Assembly: GCA_015680685.1 (NCBI GenBank)
Contig: MNCI01002192.1
Location: forward strand, 165,305-229,304
Direction: 5' to 3'
DNA length: 64,000 nucleotides
Source: Gnetum montanum
Lineage: Eukaryota > Streptophyta > Gnetopsida > Gnetales > Gnetaceae
In this document: piece after piece, positions 44,934 to 55,619 of the stretch
How the letters are laid out: each line of letters starts with the position of its first letter
How positions within the stretch are numbered: the stretch's first letter is position 1
The notes under the pieces: model-generated
What the model saw: only the letters and a program-made list of their open reading frames with translations
The model's database searches: none
Told to the model about the DNA's origin: nothing
Program-made: the position numbers and the translations under genes

Positions 44934-44968
44934 TTTTTGGGACTTACACCTCTCATCAGTGTGTTTAG
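44934..44968 (-). ncRNA. Candidate hammerhead-ribozyme core, copy 2
   Basis: Minus strand: ACACACTGATGAGAGGTG, then TAAGTCCCAAAAAATG. CTGATGAG occupies 44959-44952; the GAAA position reads AAAA here. Flanks match copy 1 (37631-37671). Compared with copy 1, each has different damage, as expected if both derive from an intact core. Confidence 0.38.
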
Positions 44969-44977
44969 GCAATGTAG

Positions 44978-45292
44978 TCATGTGCATTAAATAGAATAAC
45001 GGTCATGTGCAAACATGTGCATTAATTAGAGTAATGGTCATGTCCAAACATGTGCATTAAATAGAGTAATGGTCATGTGCAAACATGTGCATTAAATAGA
45101 GTAATGATCATGTGCAAAATGTCCATTAAATAGAGTAAGGATCATGTGCAAATATGTGCATTAAATGGATTAATGATCATGTGCAAACATTTGCATTAAA
45201 TATAATAATAGTCATGTGAAAACATGTGCATTAAATAAAGTAACAGTCATGTGCAAACATGTGCATTAAATAGAATAACAGTCATGTGCATC
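44978..45292. repeat. 35-bp minisatellite array 3
   Basis: About nine copies of the same 35-bp unit, in the same orientation as array 2. Fused at the right to PLE fragment P7 through CATGTGCATCCAATAGTCAT. Confidence 0.9.
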
Positions 45293-46735
45293 CAATAGTC
45301 ATCCAATCCTCTTGGTACTATCAATAGGTCATCAGACAATTGTTAGATACTAACATTTACAAATAAGTGGACGTCATTCCATGGGAATTTCTTCGTCGTC
45401 AACTTCTCTATATGATCAACTATTTTCCATAGGTTTTCTTTAATTTTAAAGGATGCTTTTTGAAAGTCTCAACTTTCAAACCTTGTACCTTCTACTTGAT
45501 CTCTAAAATCCGCATAAACCTATTCTCATTGGTCATCCTATCTACTCCTATTCAAGCTATTTGCTTGAACCTGCCTCTCGCCTACTCCACTACCTACTTT
45601 CCCCATCCTTTGTTCTCAACCATACCATCTTTTAGACTTGTTAGCCTTGATCATGGCCTCCACTCCAGAGTACTACCTCAAACTATGTTTATTTTCACTT
45701 TTGATGTAGAATCTCTTTACCCTAGCATTCCCATGGATCATGGCCTTGCTACCTTTCAAGCTATGGTTAAGTCATATTTTGAGAATAACCTTTTCGATTT
45801 GTGGGACTTCTACATCAATGCCATCAGGGAGCTTGCCTCTTTAGTCCTTCAAGAACATTTCTTGGAGTTCAATGGGGTATTCTACAAATAGATTCAAGGC
45901 ATCGCCATGGGTAGAAATTTTGCCATTGTCTACGCTTGCCTGTTTCTATGTTACTTAGAGAAAGAAATTTTCTCTACACCAAGCTTCGAGCATCTTCTCT
46001 ACTTCAAAAGGTACATTGATGATGCCTTTAGCATTTGGAGCGATTCATAGGATTCCCTCTTCTAGTCACTTTATTGGTATGGTTCATTATATCCTATCAT
46101 CAATATCACTCCCTTAGTATCCAGCTCTTCAACAAACATTTTTGATGTTTCCTTCTTCAAGGGTTTTAACTTTGTTAATACTAGTATTCTTTCTACTAAG
46201 TGTTATAAAAAATCCTTAAATGCTTATCAATACATTCTTTTCTCCTCTTAGAATCCTCAGCATTAGAAGAAAGCCTCCATTAATTCTGAGCTCAAACGAT
46301 ACCTCATCAGAGAATTTTGCCTCAGTGATCTTCAATAGATTTGACAACAGCTCTTTTGATGACTTCATGCTTGAGAATATCCTTCTCGCTTCTTAACTCA
46401 TTACTTCAACCTTGTCCATACATTTTCCAGATGACATCTTCTTGAATGGCTTCATCAATGCCATAATGTTCGCAATAGGAAATGGACACCTCTTGTCTTA
46501 AAATTGGATTTTAGTCCTTTCACTAAATCCTTGAACTTGATGGTCCTCCTAAACCCCATACATGTTGGGCTCCACAAAAAAGATTGAATTCTCAAAAAAA
46601 TCATTTTTGATGTTATTTCATGTTGAAGGAATCCTAGAAAACTTTATTCTTTTCTCATCAAGAAAAAATTCAAGAGCAGTAGTCCCATGCCCATATTAGC
46701 TCGAACAAGTGACGTCCATTCTATTTAATGCACAT
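45293..46735 (+). pseudogene. PLE fragment P7 (RT with longest C-terminus)
   Basis: RT from the WYYQ point (45310) through FKPCTFYLISKI (45475-45510), FTFDVESLYPSIPMDHGLAT (45690-45755), ELASLVLQEHFLEFNGVFYK (45830-45890), GRNFAIVYACLFLCYLEKEI and LLYFKRYIDDAFSIWSD (45990-46045, catalytic DD intact). It continues past the HxxKKA motif into RARGYP-like text and KWTPLVLKLDFSPFTKSLNL (46480-46540). No GIY-YIG endonuclease motif is visible in this tail. Ends in two 35-bp units (about 46722-46765). Confidence 0.86.
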
Positions 46736-46776
46736 GATTGCACATGACCGTTACTCTATTTTTGAAGTTAGGACTC

Positions 46777-46784
46777 TATAAATT
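46777..46784 (+). promoter_or_regulatory. TATA box of PLE P8 leader
   Basis: GGACTCTATAAATTCTTATT; TATAAATT. About 60 nt upstream of CTGATGAG (46840) and 230 nt upstream of the ORF start (47014). Same spacing as in P3. Confidence 0.55.
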
Positions 46785-46833
46785 CTTATTATACCCTTAT
46801 TGCTCAAACCACATTTTAAGCATTGCTTCTATA

Positions 46834-46875
46834 AACATACTGATGAGAGGTGAGATTCCCTAAAATTTTTTTATG
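46834..46875 (+). ncRNA. Candidate hammerhead-ribozyme core, copy 3
   Basis: AACATACTGATGAGAGGTGA followed by GATTCCCTAAAATTT. CTGATGAG occupies 46840-46847; the GAAA element reads AAAA. It lies between the TATA box and the ORF start of the most complete PLE copy. Confidence 0.38.
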
Positions 46876-47013
46876 TAGTAGCTTTGCTTCTATGTTTGAG
46901 CATTTCTCTTTATTTGTTCGTTTTTATCCTTTTATCTTTTCTTCAGCCACACAAGATCTTACTTAAAATTTTAAGTATTCTAAATTTTTCCTCTATCTCA
47001 CTACTTGAAGAAA

Positions 47014-50000
47014 ATGAGCTCTACAAATTGGCAACCTTCTACCTCTTCTTCAAGGGACCAACCCCACACTGCTAATCCCATGCAGTTCCTAGGTAATGTT
47101 TCCCCTGCTAGCTCTTCATAGAAAAGATCTTGTCTACTGGATTCTTCTACGAAGCATGACATGAATCTATAATTAGGTTTGTGTCATTCCAACTGTCTAG
47201 TTCATGAGCATCCATATGCTTCCTTGGAATATCTTGAACCAGATTTTCATTCCAAGCCTTTAGAATAGATGGAAGAGATCCGCACAGACTTTTTTTGTCG
47301 TGATGATGAGCTTTGTGCAGAACATGCACGTCCTACAATTCAGCTTCATGCAGAATATGCACATCTTATTGATGCTCTCCATGCTAAATTAAGTCTTTTC
47401 CATCAACAAATTGTAGATTCTCAAGCTCACATCAACTCACTTTAGTCTGAATGTGATTCTCTTTAGCAATAGTTAAATGATGCCAAAACATCATCTTCTC
47501 TTGCTACCAATGGAGATTCACTACAAATTCCTAAAGTGTTGTTGGAGATGACCAACTTTGCTATTAAGGAACTCTACAAGCACTTTCACAATGTAGAGCG
47601 CTCCATCATAACAAAGAGTGTCTTGAGAAACTACATGCAAAAAAGCTATTATTTCATAGTTTATGCATTGCTGCTCTAGGCCTTAAAACTTTCGCCCCTG
47701 AAGGAGATGCCATCCTTTAAGCAGATTTTGTTGCTATCCAAAAAGAGCACAATCCAAAACTTTAGGAAGCTTATCTTCATGCTGAAATGACATCCTCTGA
47801 AGCTAATCTTAAAAAATTAGATTTTTTTCTAGCATGAAGCTTTTCAAAATTTGGTTAAATGTATCTTAGCTATCAATCAACCCACTTCATACATTAATGC
47901 TCTTTTGCATATCTATTTCAAAAAACTTAAGAAAGCTTTTCTAAATGAATGGATTTAGTTTTAGATCCATGCATAAGCACAAAAGAAAGTAGAAGAGACT
48001 TGAAAGAATGCTGCTTTGGTTGTAGAGACTAAAGCAGATCGCTTTGATCCTAGTCCTACCATCAAAGAGGTCTATAAAGAAACCATTCAACAAGAATGGG
48101 ACTCCACTTTCAAAAAATTTGGTGAATGGTTGAAGGATCATGACATCCTCCTTGCTAAACCTGCTTAACCTCACTGTCGTCCTCTGTAGAATCAGAATAA
48201 GAAAAAGAAGCAGAATTGCAAGTAGCAGGGTCACAAACACCAGTGACACTCATAGCCAAAACAACCTAAGGTCGATTCTTCTTTAAACGACTAGTGCCCA
48301 GCCTACAAAACTCCTTCCCAGGCTGGGTCCCACAAATAGCTGAATAAGAAGAACTCCACCTCCAATGCCTTTGGGCCATCTAGCTCAGAATCACACCAAG
48401 GTTTCCATCATTAGCAATGCAACCCTACACCATAGACTTCTTCTCGAAGAAATTTCAAAAGCCACCCTCCTACACATAGTTGAACTTTTGGATCCCAGCC
48501 ATTACCTATAATTCTTATGCTTGTATTCTCTTTGAGCGTAAGTTAGTTTGTGAAGTAGAAAATCACATTTCTAACTTCACCATTCAAAATTTTTCATCTA
48601 GGAGTCTTTTTCTTGATGAAATCAAAGTTCTTGATTTTGGCCTCAAATTCATTTCTCATCCTCTTCCCATGGATCATGGTGTGGTTCTTAGGGATTTCAC
48701 TACCTTTGCTAGAATTCTTCGATTACACAACTTATTTAAAGACAAACTAGAAGAGGTAAACCTTTCTTCTTCACCTTTTTTGAAAGTAATTCATCTTGCT
48801 AAGATAGAGCTACATTTTTGAAGCAAGTGGAATTTCCCTGCCAGTAGCTTCAACCAACACCTGGAGACATCTATTCTTGATTATCTCTCGTCTTTGGAGG
48901 ATACTCTTTCTTCTTCAGATTTTACTTGCAGGCCTATGCTTCCTCGATGTCTTCTTGGAGCCCTTTTTAAACTCTAGAAATATTGAAGCATTGTTATTCA
49001 TCTTGCTGATAAAAATATGGGTTTCTGTGTCTTGGACTCTTCTTGGTACTATCCATAGGCCATTAGATAATTGTCAAATACTGATGTGTACCAACAAGTG
49101 AGCATCGTTACATGGGAATTCCTTCATCATCAGCTTCTCTCTATGATCAACTATTTTTCATAGGTTTTCTCTAATTTTAAGGGATCCATTTTGAAAGTAC
49201 CTTGTGCTTTCTACCTGATCCCTAAACTTCATAAACCTATTCTCGTTGGTCATCATATTTGCTCCTATTTAGGCTATTTACATGAACCACCCTCCCACCT
49301 ACTCCACTACCTACTTTATCCCATACTTTGTTCTCAACCATATCATCTTTCAGACTTGTTAGCCTTGATCTATGACCTCCACTCCAAAGTCCTACCTCAA
49401 AATGTGTTTTTTTTTTTACTTTTGATGTAGAATCTCTCTACCATAGCATTCCCATGGATTATGGCCTTGCTACTTTTTGAGCTATGGTTAAGTCATATTT
49501 TTAGGGTAACCCTTTTAATTTGCAGATCTTCTACATCAATTCCATCATGGAGCTAGCCTCTCTAGTCCTTCAAGAACATTTCTTGGAGTTCAATGGGGTC
49601 TTCTGCAAATAGATTTGAGGCATCACCATAGGTAGCAACTTTGTCATTGTCTACGCTTGCCTATTTCTATGTCACTTAGAGAAACAAATTTTCTCTACCC
49701 TAAGCCCTAAGCATCTTCTCTACTTCAAAAGGTATATTGATGATTCCTTTGGTATTTGGAGGGATTCACAAGATTCCCTCTTCTAGTTACTTTATCGGTA
49801 TGGTTCTTTCTATCCTACCATCAATATTATTCCCTCAATATCATAGCTCTTCAACAAACATTTTTGATGTTTCCTTCAGTATCTAACTTTGTTAACACTA
49901 GTATTCTTTCTACTAAGTGTTATAAAAAATCCTTGAATACTTATGAATACATCCCTTTCTCCTCTTGGCATCCTCACCATCAAAAGAAAGCCTTCATTGT

Positions 50001-50085
50001 TTCTAAGCTCAAATCATACATCATCATAGAATCCTACCTTAGTGATCTTCAGTAGATTCAACAATAGTTATTTTGAGTACCCAAA
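47014..50085 (+). pseudogene. PLE copy P8 (most complete ORF)
   Basis: The ATG at 47014 opens MSSTNWQPSTSSSRDQPHTA. The N-terminal region to about 48450 is rich in Gln, His and Leu and coiled-coil-like (HAEYAHLIDALHAKLSLFHQ) with stops. The conserved N-domain spans 48480-48990 (EVENHISNFTIQNFSSRSLF; DEIKVLDFGLKFISHPLPMD). The RT spans about 49020-49990: SSWYYP.A-like start, CAFYLIPKLHKPILVGHHIC, KVLPQNVFFF..FDVESLYHSI-like text, LLYFKRYIDDSFGIW (49715-49765), HPHHQKKAFIVSKLKSYIII (49965-50025). The C-terminus beyond DLQ (50055) is cut. More than ten stops or frameshifts. PLE reverse transcriptase. Confidence 0.87.
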
Positions 50086-50178
50086 AACTTAAAATTTTAA
50101 GTACCAAAAATTTTAAATTTTCTAAAAATTTGAAGTACCCAAAAATTAAAATTTTAAGTACCAAAAATTTTAAGTTTC
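50086..50178. repeat. Short palindromic AT repeats at the PLE / element A junction
   Basis: Copies of AAGTACCAAAAATTTTAA and CTTAAAATTTTAAG alternate at about 20-22-bp spacing and end where element A antisense sequence resumes (50180). CTTAAAATTTTAAG-like words also occur in PLE leaders at 37800, 40803 and 46965. Confidence 0.75.
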
Positions 50179-50179
50179 T

Positions 50180-52105
50180 TCATTCATGTTCACCTAGTCT
50201 ACTTCCTTAAGGTTGAAAACAATTGGGATATTCCTCTACTTGATATTAGTCCATGCTAAAGGCTCTTGTGAAAGGGTAGTAGTAGTTGCCTCTGTTGAAG
50301 TAGTAGTAATCTAAGGAGCTAAGAAATCAAACACCACTACAGAGATTTTAAATAGCTTAAAGGCCTTCTTTGTGTTGATTTCTTGCATGAACATCTTCAA
50401 CTTTTGGCTCTTTATATCATCCTCTTGTAACCACTTATAATAACTCTCATTTTATACCTTCTATTTGTGCTTGTGTTTTTTTTCATGTATTGCCCCCCTT
50501 AAGGACCCAAGCATAGTAGTCTTCTTAGTCTTTGATCTTACGAACTAACAAGTCCATCTAGATATCATTTTTTGCATTTCTCCTAGGTAGATCAACCTTG
50601 CTATGGATGGGATTCTTGTAGTGTGGTCATTCTATCTTCTTAGTTCACAAGGAGTCTCTATTGTCTACACAAGCCTCTACAAACTTCTTATGGTTTCTAA
50701 GGTCTCTAATCTCCTCTGCCTACTACTTGGTTTCTTTCTCCAATGCTACAACTCTCTCTCATAGGAATTTCTTTGAATGTTGGTATTCCCATGAAGTCTT
50801 GCCACATGAGAGGGCACATTCAATGGAACACTTGTATAACCTTTGTGGAACATTTTCTACTTCAAGCGGTAGTGCAAGCAAGTTATCAAGATCAATGTTA
50901 TGTTCAGGGTCCCATCCAACCTTAGACATTGTAAGCAACATAACAAAATTTACATATAAAGACAATAAGTAAACAACAGAAATAATAAAAAATACTTTAA
51001 GCAACTAAGATCATGTAACCATAAAACATTAAAAGCCATAAAATATATATATAACAAAATATATAAAAATATATAAAGAATAAAGTAATTTAGGCAAAGC
51101 ATTCTATTGTTCTTACCAACATCAAGAGTAATATGTTGCAACTGATCAATCATATCTTCAACCATACCATGCATAAAGTCAATCTTATTAGGAACCTCAT
51201 CCCATGGTTTCATACAAAATATGGAGTTGGATGCCTCTAGAAAGGGTTCAAACACTACAACAAGTATAACCATAAACTAAAAATTAAAATCAAATTTAAC
51301 ATGAAACTACATGATACAACACATAAACTAAAATGCATAAATACCTGGAGGACCATGCAGGATGTCAATGTGAGTTTCATCATCAAATTTTGAATCTTCA
51401 AATATGGTATCCAAGGCATTCAATGCTTCAGTAGGTATTAGTTCATCATCCTCTTGTTGCCTTAGTGCATTCTCTTCTTGGTGTTTTCTCTATGCCTCTA
51501 CAGCTACTTGGGTTGCCAGTTCTTGTTGTTTTCCTATAAGAATGACAAAGAAAAAATATAGAAAAAATTAGCAATTTTGCCTATATAATTAACATGATGA
51601 CATAAATGTGCACATAACATAAAGAATATGCAAGATACCATAAAAACCAAGCATAAGAAAATATTGAATTAGAACATACCTAAAAAATTTGACGTGCTTA
51701 GTTGATCCTAAGGGATATCTTCTTTTTCACTAGCTACTCAACAACAATAACCATCTCTTCAATTAGTGGTTGCTTCCACTTTGCTTTGGTTGAACCATTA
51801 GCCTCAACACACAACTCCTTAGCTCTCTTAACACTTCCACAAGAAATATGGAGCTCAATTCCCATGTTGTTAGGAAAAGAACAATGTACACCACTCAATT
51901 TCTTAGTGGTAATAGATAATGATTCCTCAATATCTTCGACTGGTGGGTTTTGAACCTACATGTCTAGAATAATATGTTTCACCCAAGGTTTGGAAAATTA
52001 GGATGGATCATGGAATATCCATTTTCCATCCTTCTTGACCACTGGGAATTCTAAGAACCTCCTTAGATATGCTACTAGAAATGCAAAATACAAGTGGCAT
52101 ATTGT
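50180..52105 (-). pseudogene. Element A antisense gene, 3' part (second copy)
   Basis: Direct duplicate of 34213-36130 with the same exon series: FLVVKKDGKWIFHDPS-type text (52010-52055), EDSKFDDETHIDILHGPPG (51345-51410), FEPFLEASNSIFCMKPWDEV and FMHGMVEDMIDQLQHITLDV (51110-51260), VSKVGWDPEHNIDLDNLLAL and CALSCGKTSWEYQHSKKFL (50759-50930), coiled-coil-like text to 50250. This copy is continuous with the upstream exons at 52106-53812, so it is the in-place continuation; the 34213-36130 copy lies on the other side of the PLE block. Confidence 0.6.
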
Positions 52106-53812
52106 CTCAAGGTTGTTTCAGAATTTTGGATCTCATCCTATAGCCCAGAGACCTATTGAGTAGCCTAGTTAACCTTAGCACCTTCGATGAGGACCTTCTT
52201 CATGGTCCAAGCTTGTTGAATGCTAAGGATCTTCTTTTGCAATATCAACATGGGTAACGACCTAGAGCAAAACAATGGATACATCTCATTAACTTTTATT
52301 ATGTAGCACTAGTCTAGAGGCAACCCATTGCTACCACGATGAATGCTAAGCCATTCTTTGATCTCCTCTCTATGATCTATCCCTTTCCCTACCTTTATGG
52401 AAACCTTCATGTCATCAAAAGGTATGCCAAATAAGACATTAAACATGGATTAATTGATTACCAAGATGACATGCACACTATTAACATGAGAGATGAATTT
52501 CTTAACTCCTTTTTCAAAAGAGTTAATGACATTTACCATCTCTACAATAGGCATGGATGGGCTAGGAATCATAATTAGATTGAGCAAACCTGCATTGACA
52601 ATCTTTTCCTAGATCTCTCTAGGTGCTCTACCAGTTGATCACTCTTGTGCTAAATCTACTTTGCCCCACTTAAGAATTAGTGTCTCCTTTTCACCTCCCA
52701 AGGTGATTATGGAAATAGTAGATTTAGGCATAAGATCTAAAATAGAACATGAACAACCAATTATCCTTTAGAATAAGCACACCACACAAGTAAAGTATAT
52801 ATATAACAAACATAGTAAAAAATCAAAATTAAATTTTTAACCACATAGTTAAAACCCATTAAAAAATTAAGGCCTAAACAACTAAAAAACAAATAGAGAA
52901 CATTAACATTAATAATCAAAAAATTAAAAAAAATAAAAACTATTAAATTTTCTTATCTAGTTTCAGTAATGTAGGGGGTCCTAAAAGCCACAAGTGCATG
53001 TATGCCTAAGTCAGAAAGGCCCCACTAAATAGGAACAATCCTATTCACCAAACACTTGTGGTAGACTTTATAGTAACATGAAGTGTATATTCTGAAGTCA
53101 TCCCTTAGTTGCTACAACACCATGAGTCTCACATGGGACCCTTGTGTAAAAACCTCCAATGATGTGTGTGCCAAGGGTAGAACTTGGTCACTCTTGATTA
53201 ATTCTTCATTGTGCACTTTATACCTACACCATAAAAATTCAACAAAAAAGTCTTAGGATAAAATAGTCTAATGAAAATAACAAGTGAAAAAAAAACATAG
53301 AATGGCACTTATGCTTGTAACTAGTATATAGTGCCAGAAGGATTTTGAAATAAAGTGTGGACTTGATGGCCTATCATTAATTTGTTGTTCACATTATACA
53401 AAATAAACTCAGGCATATCCCAAATTTGGGATAACTTGTGTGTTCCTAGTGTGCACATATCATCGTGATGGTCACATTCCATACAAGTGGTAGGGCAATC
53501 TACCATGAACTTGACAATGAGACTAGTAGGATGGGGTAGCAAAGTCTTTTCAATAACAACTACAGTGTCAAAGGCCAAGTGTAATCGTAAGATTATACTA
53601 AAGTTCTTCAATAGGAATGCTAAGAACTCTTTAGCCCTAGGCCTAAACCAAGGAGAACTATGATCCAAGACCATGTTAGGTAGCAAACTATTTGGTCCTA
53701 GGATATTTATGTAGCATAGAATCCCAACCATTTCAATTACCATTAGGATGGATTTCAAAAAGGCTCTACATAACCAAACAAAACCATTAAAACATAAAAG
53801 ATTAGTAAACAA
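52106..53812 (-). pseudogene. Element A antisense gene, 5' and central exons with FCP1/HAD-like domain
   Basis: The HAD-like exon is open at 53321-53812: SILMVIEMVGILCYINILGP, SPWFRPRAKEFLAFLLKNFS, VVVIEKTLLPHPTSLIVKFM, LGTHKLSQIWDMPEF and NNKLMIGHQVHTLFQNPSGT. It aligns with element B 23398-23860 over its whole length (same FL.FLL..FS.II block, IW block and NP.GTIY block) while differing at most sites. Next comes FRIYTSCYYKVYHKCLVNRI (53040-53110), parallel to element B EYKTYPTRYF. Then IPSPSMPIVEMVNVINSFEK, HVNSVHVILVINQSMFNVLF and IKEWLSIHRGSNGLPLD (52320-52600). Catalytic DxDxT is not present. Stops occur outside the HAD exon. Confidence 0.58.
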
Positions 53813-55600
53813 AAATTAACAAAAAATAAACAAAAAATGATGAATATAATTTCAATTTTCAAATATTAAATTCAAAATAAATTAAAGGCAAAATAATAAA
53901 ATACAAAACTTCAAACTATCAATATTTTCACTTAAAAACTATGTAGAATATCAACACAAAACATTTATGAAAATCACATAGTTAAATAATGCATTAGAAA
54001 TTTTTACATTAAGCATTAAAATATGAGAAAAATACTATAATAAGTTTAAAACCATGATTAAAAATGTGTTAATGGTTGTGAAAATTTCAACTTAAGTTTG
54101 AAAAAATGTTGACTAGAAATCCTAGTTTATAGTGAAAAAACTATAGGAAAGTTGGATAAAAATTTCAAGAAGATTAGATAGATATTGAGAACCAAAATAA
54201 GCCATGTAAATGACCATTAGAGATCTTAAAATATCCAATAAAACATAATAAGTATAACAACACTACTAGTGCAAGCTGGGAAGCTTGCATGCTCAGCAAG
54301 TAAAACTACAACTGTATAGGGTAGTTCATGTGAACAATAATTTGAAAACAAAATTACCAAAAATTATTTTTCTAAGTTTAGGAAATGTAAACATACATAA
54401 TTTAAGAAAACTTCTATACCAAAATTCCAATAATGGGCATAGAAAAATTCACATTGTCGCTTGGAATCACTTTGAATTTTTTTCAAAAAATCTGGTTTGT
54501 AGTGAAACCTCTAGGAAAATTATGAGAAACTTTTCAAAAATTCTAAAACCTATTTAGAACCCTACTACACTATCCCATAAACCCTCAAAAGACTAGGATG
54601 TTCATAGAAAAATAGCCAAAGTATGCCAATGCTACTAGTCTTCGAAGGCCAAAAATAGCATTGTGCTTTGGTCTATGGAAAAAATCATAAGAAATTAACT
54701 GTAGCTCCAAAAATAGTGATTCAACCATTGATGAGACCATTAAACACCATAGAATAACCTTATGGCATGAAAAACTAGAACTTTTATATCTAACCCTAAT
54801 AAAATATTGTAAAGTTTAAACATTCTTTGGTAACAAATTGTCAAAAACACATAGGATGGGCCAAAAAAATTCATAATTTTATAAAAAGAGTCCCTAAGGT
54901 TAAAATCACAACATGAGTTCATCAAAATAACCTAGATGCTACATTTAACACATATAAAACCAAATTTTCCCAAACACAAACCTAGGCATTACAAAATGCC
55001 TTCATACTACAGTAAAAATTGGTTGAAAATAGTTAATGAAGGGTACTTGGCAATCATGTTGGAAGAGCTTTTCTAATGGATGGTAATGGGAGGTGGGTGA
55101 TTCCTCTACTAGTAGCCTTTTCCTCCTCTGGTGCTAAGTTCCTTTTGATTCCTCCTCTCCTCTTTAACATCTTGCAAGGATGAGATGAAATCTTTAGTTT
55201 CTTTATAACTACGCTACCTTGGTGATGGGAAATAGAAAAAAATACATTGACTATGGATAGAAATATGGTAAAAAATGGCTGAAAATATTGTTTAACAACC
55301 TCTACTCCAAGAAAAAATCTAGAAAAAATAGTTTTCATAAAAATTCCAATGATGAAGCCCTCCATATACGTATGCATTAGTACGATAACCTTCACATCCA
55401 AAATGCCTACACAACATCGAGTGAACTCAATGGTCACATATGAAAAGTGATAAATATGCTAGGTTTACTTGGTTTTGAGTTTCAAATAATCTTTTAACCT
55501 TGGGTAGGCCCCATAGGGTTCCTCCTAAATAAACCACAAAAAATCCCAATACAATGGGATTTATAATTTTAAACAAAAAATACACTAGGGATTAATGCCC
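53813..55600 (-). other. Element A antisense gene upstream part: AT-rich, mostly non-coding
   Basis: Long AT-rich stretch upstream of the HAD-like exon. A minus-strand open frame at 55054-55437 ends KISSHPCKMLKRRGG and NLAPEEEKATSRGITHLPLP; by position it could be an N-terminal exon, but I cannot align it to element B. Two similar blocks, about 54030-54240 and 54340-54600 (shared words TAGTGAAAxxxCTAxGGAAA and TTTCAA), look like a decayed duplication. No TATA box equivalent to element B was found. Confidence 0.35.
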
Positions 55601-55619
55601 AAGTAAACATTGAAAACTT

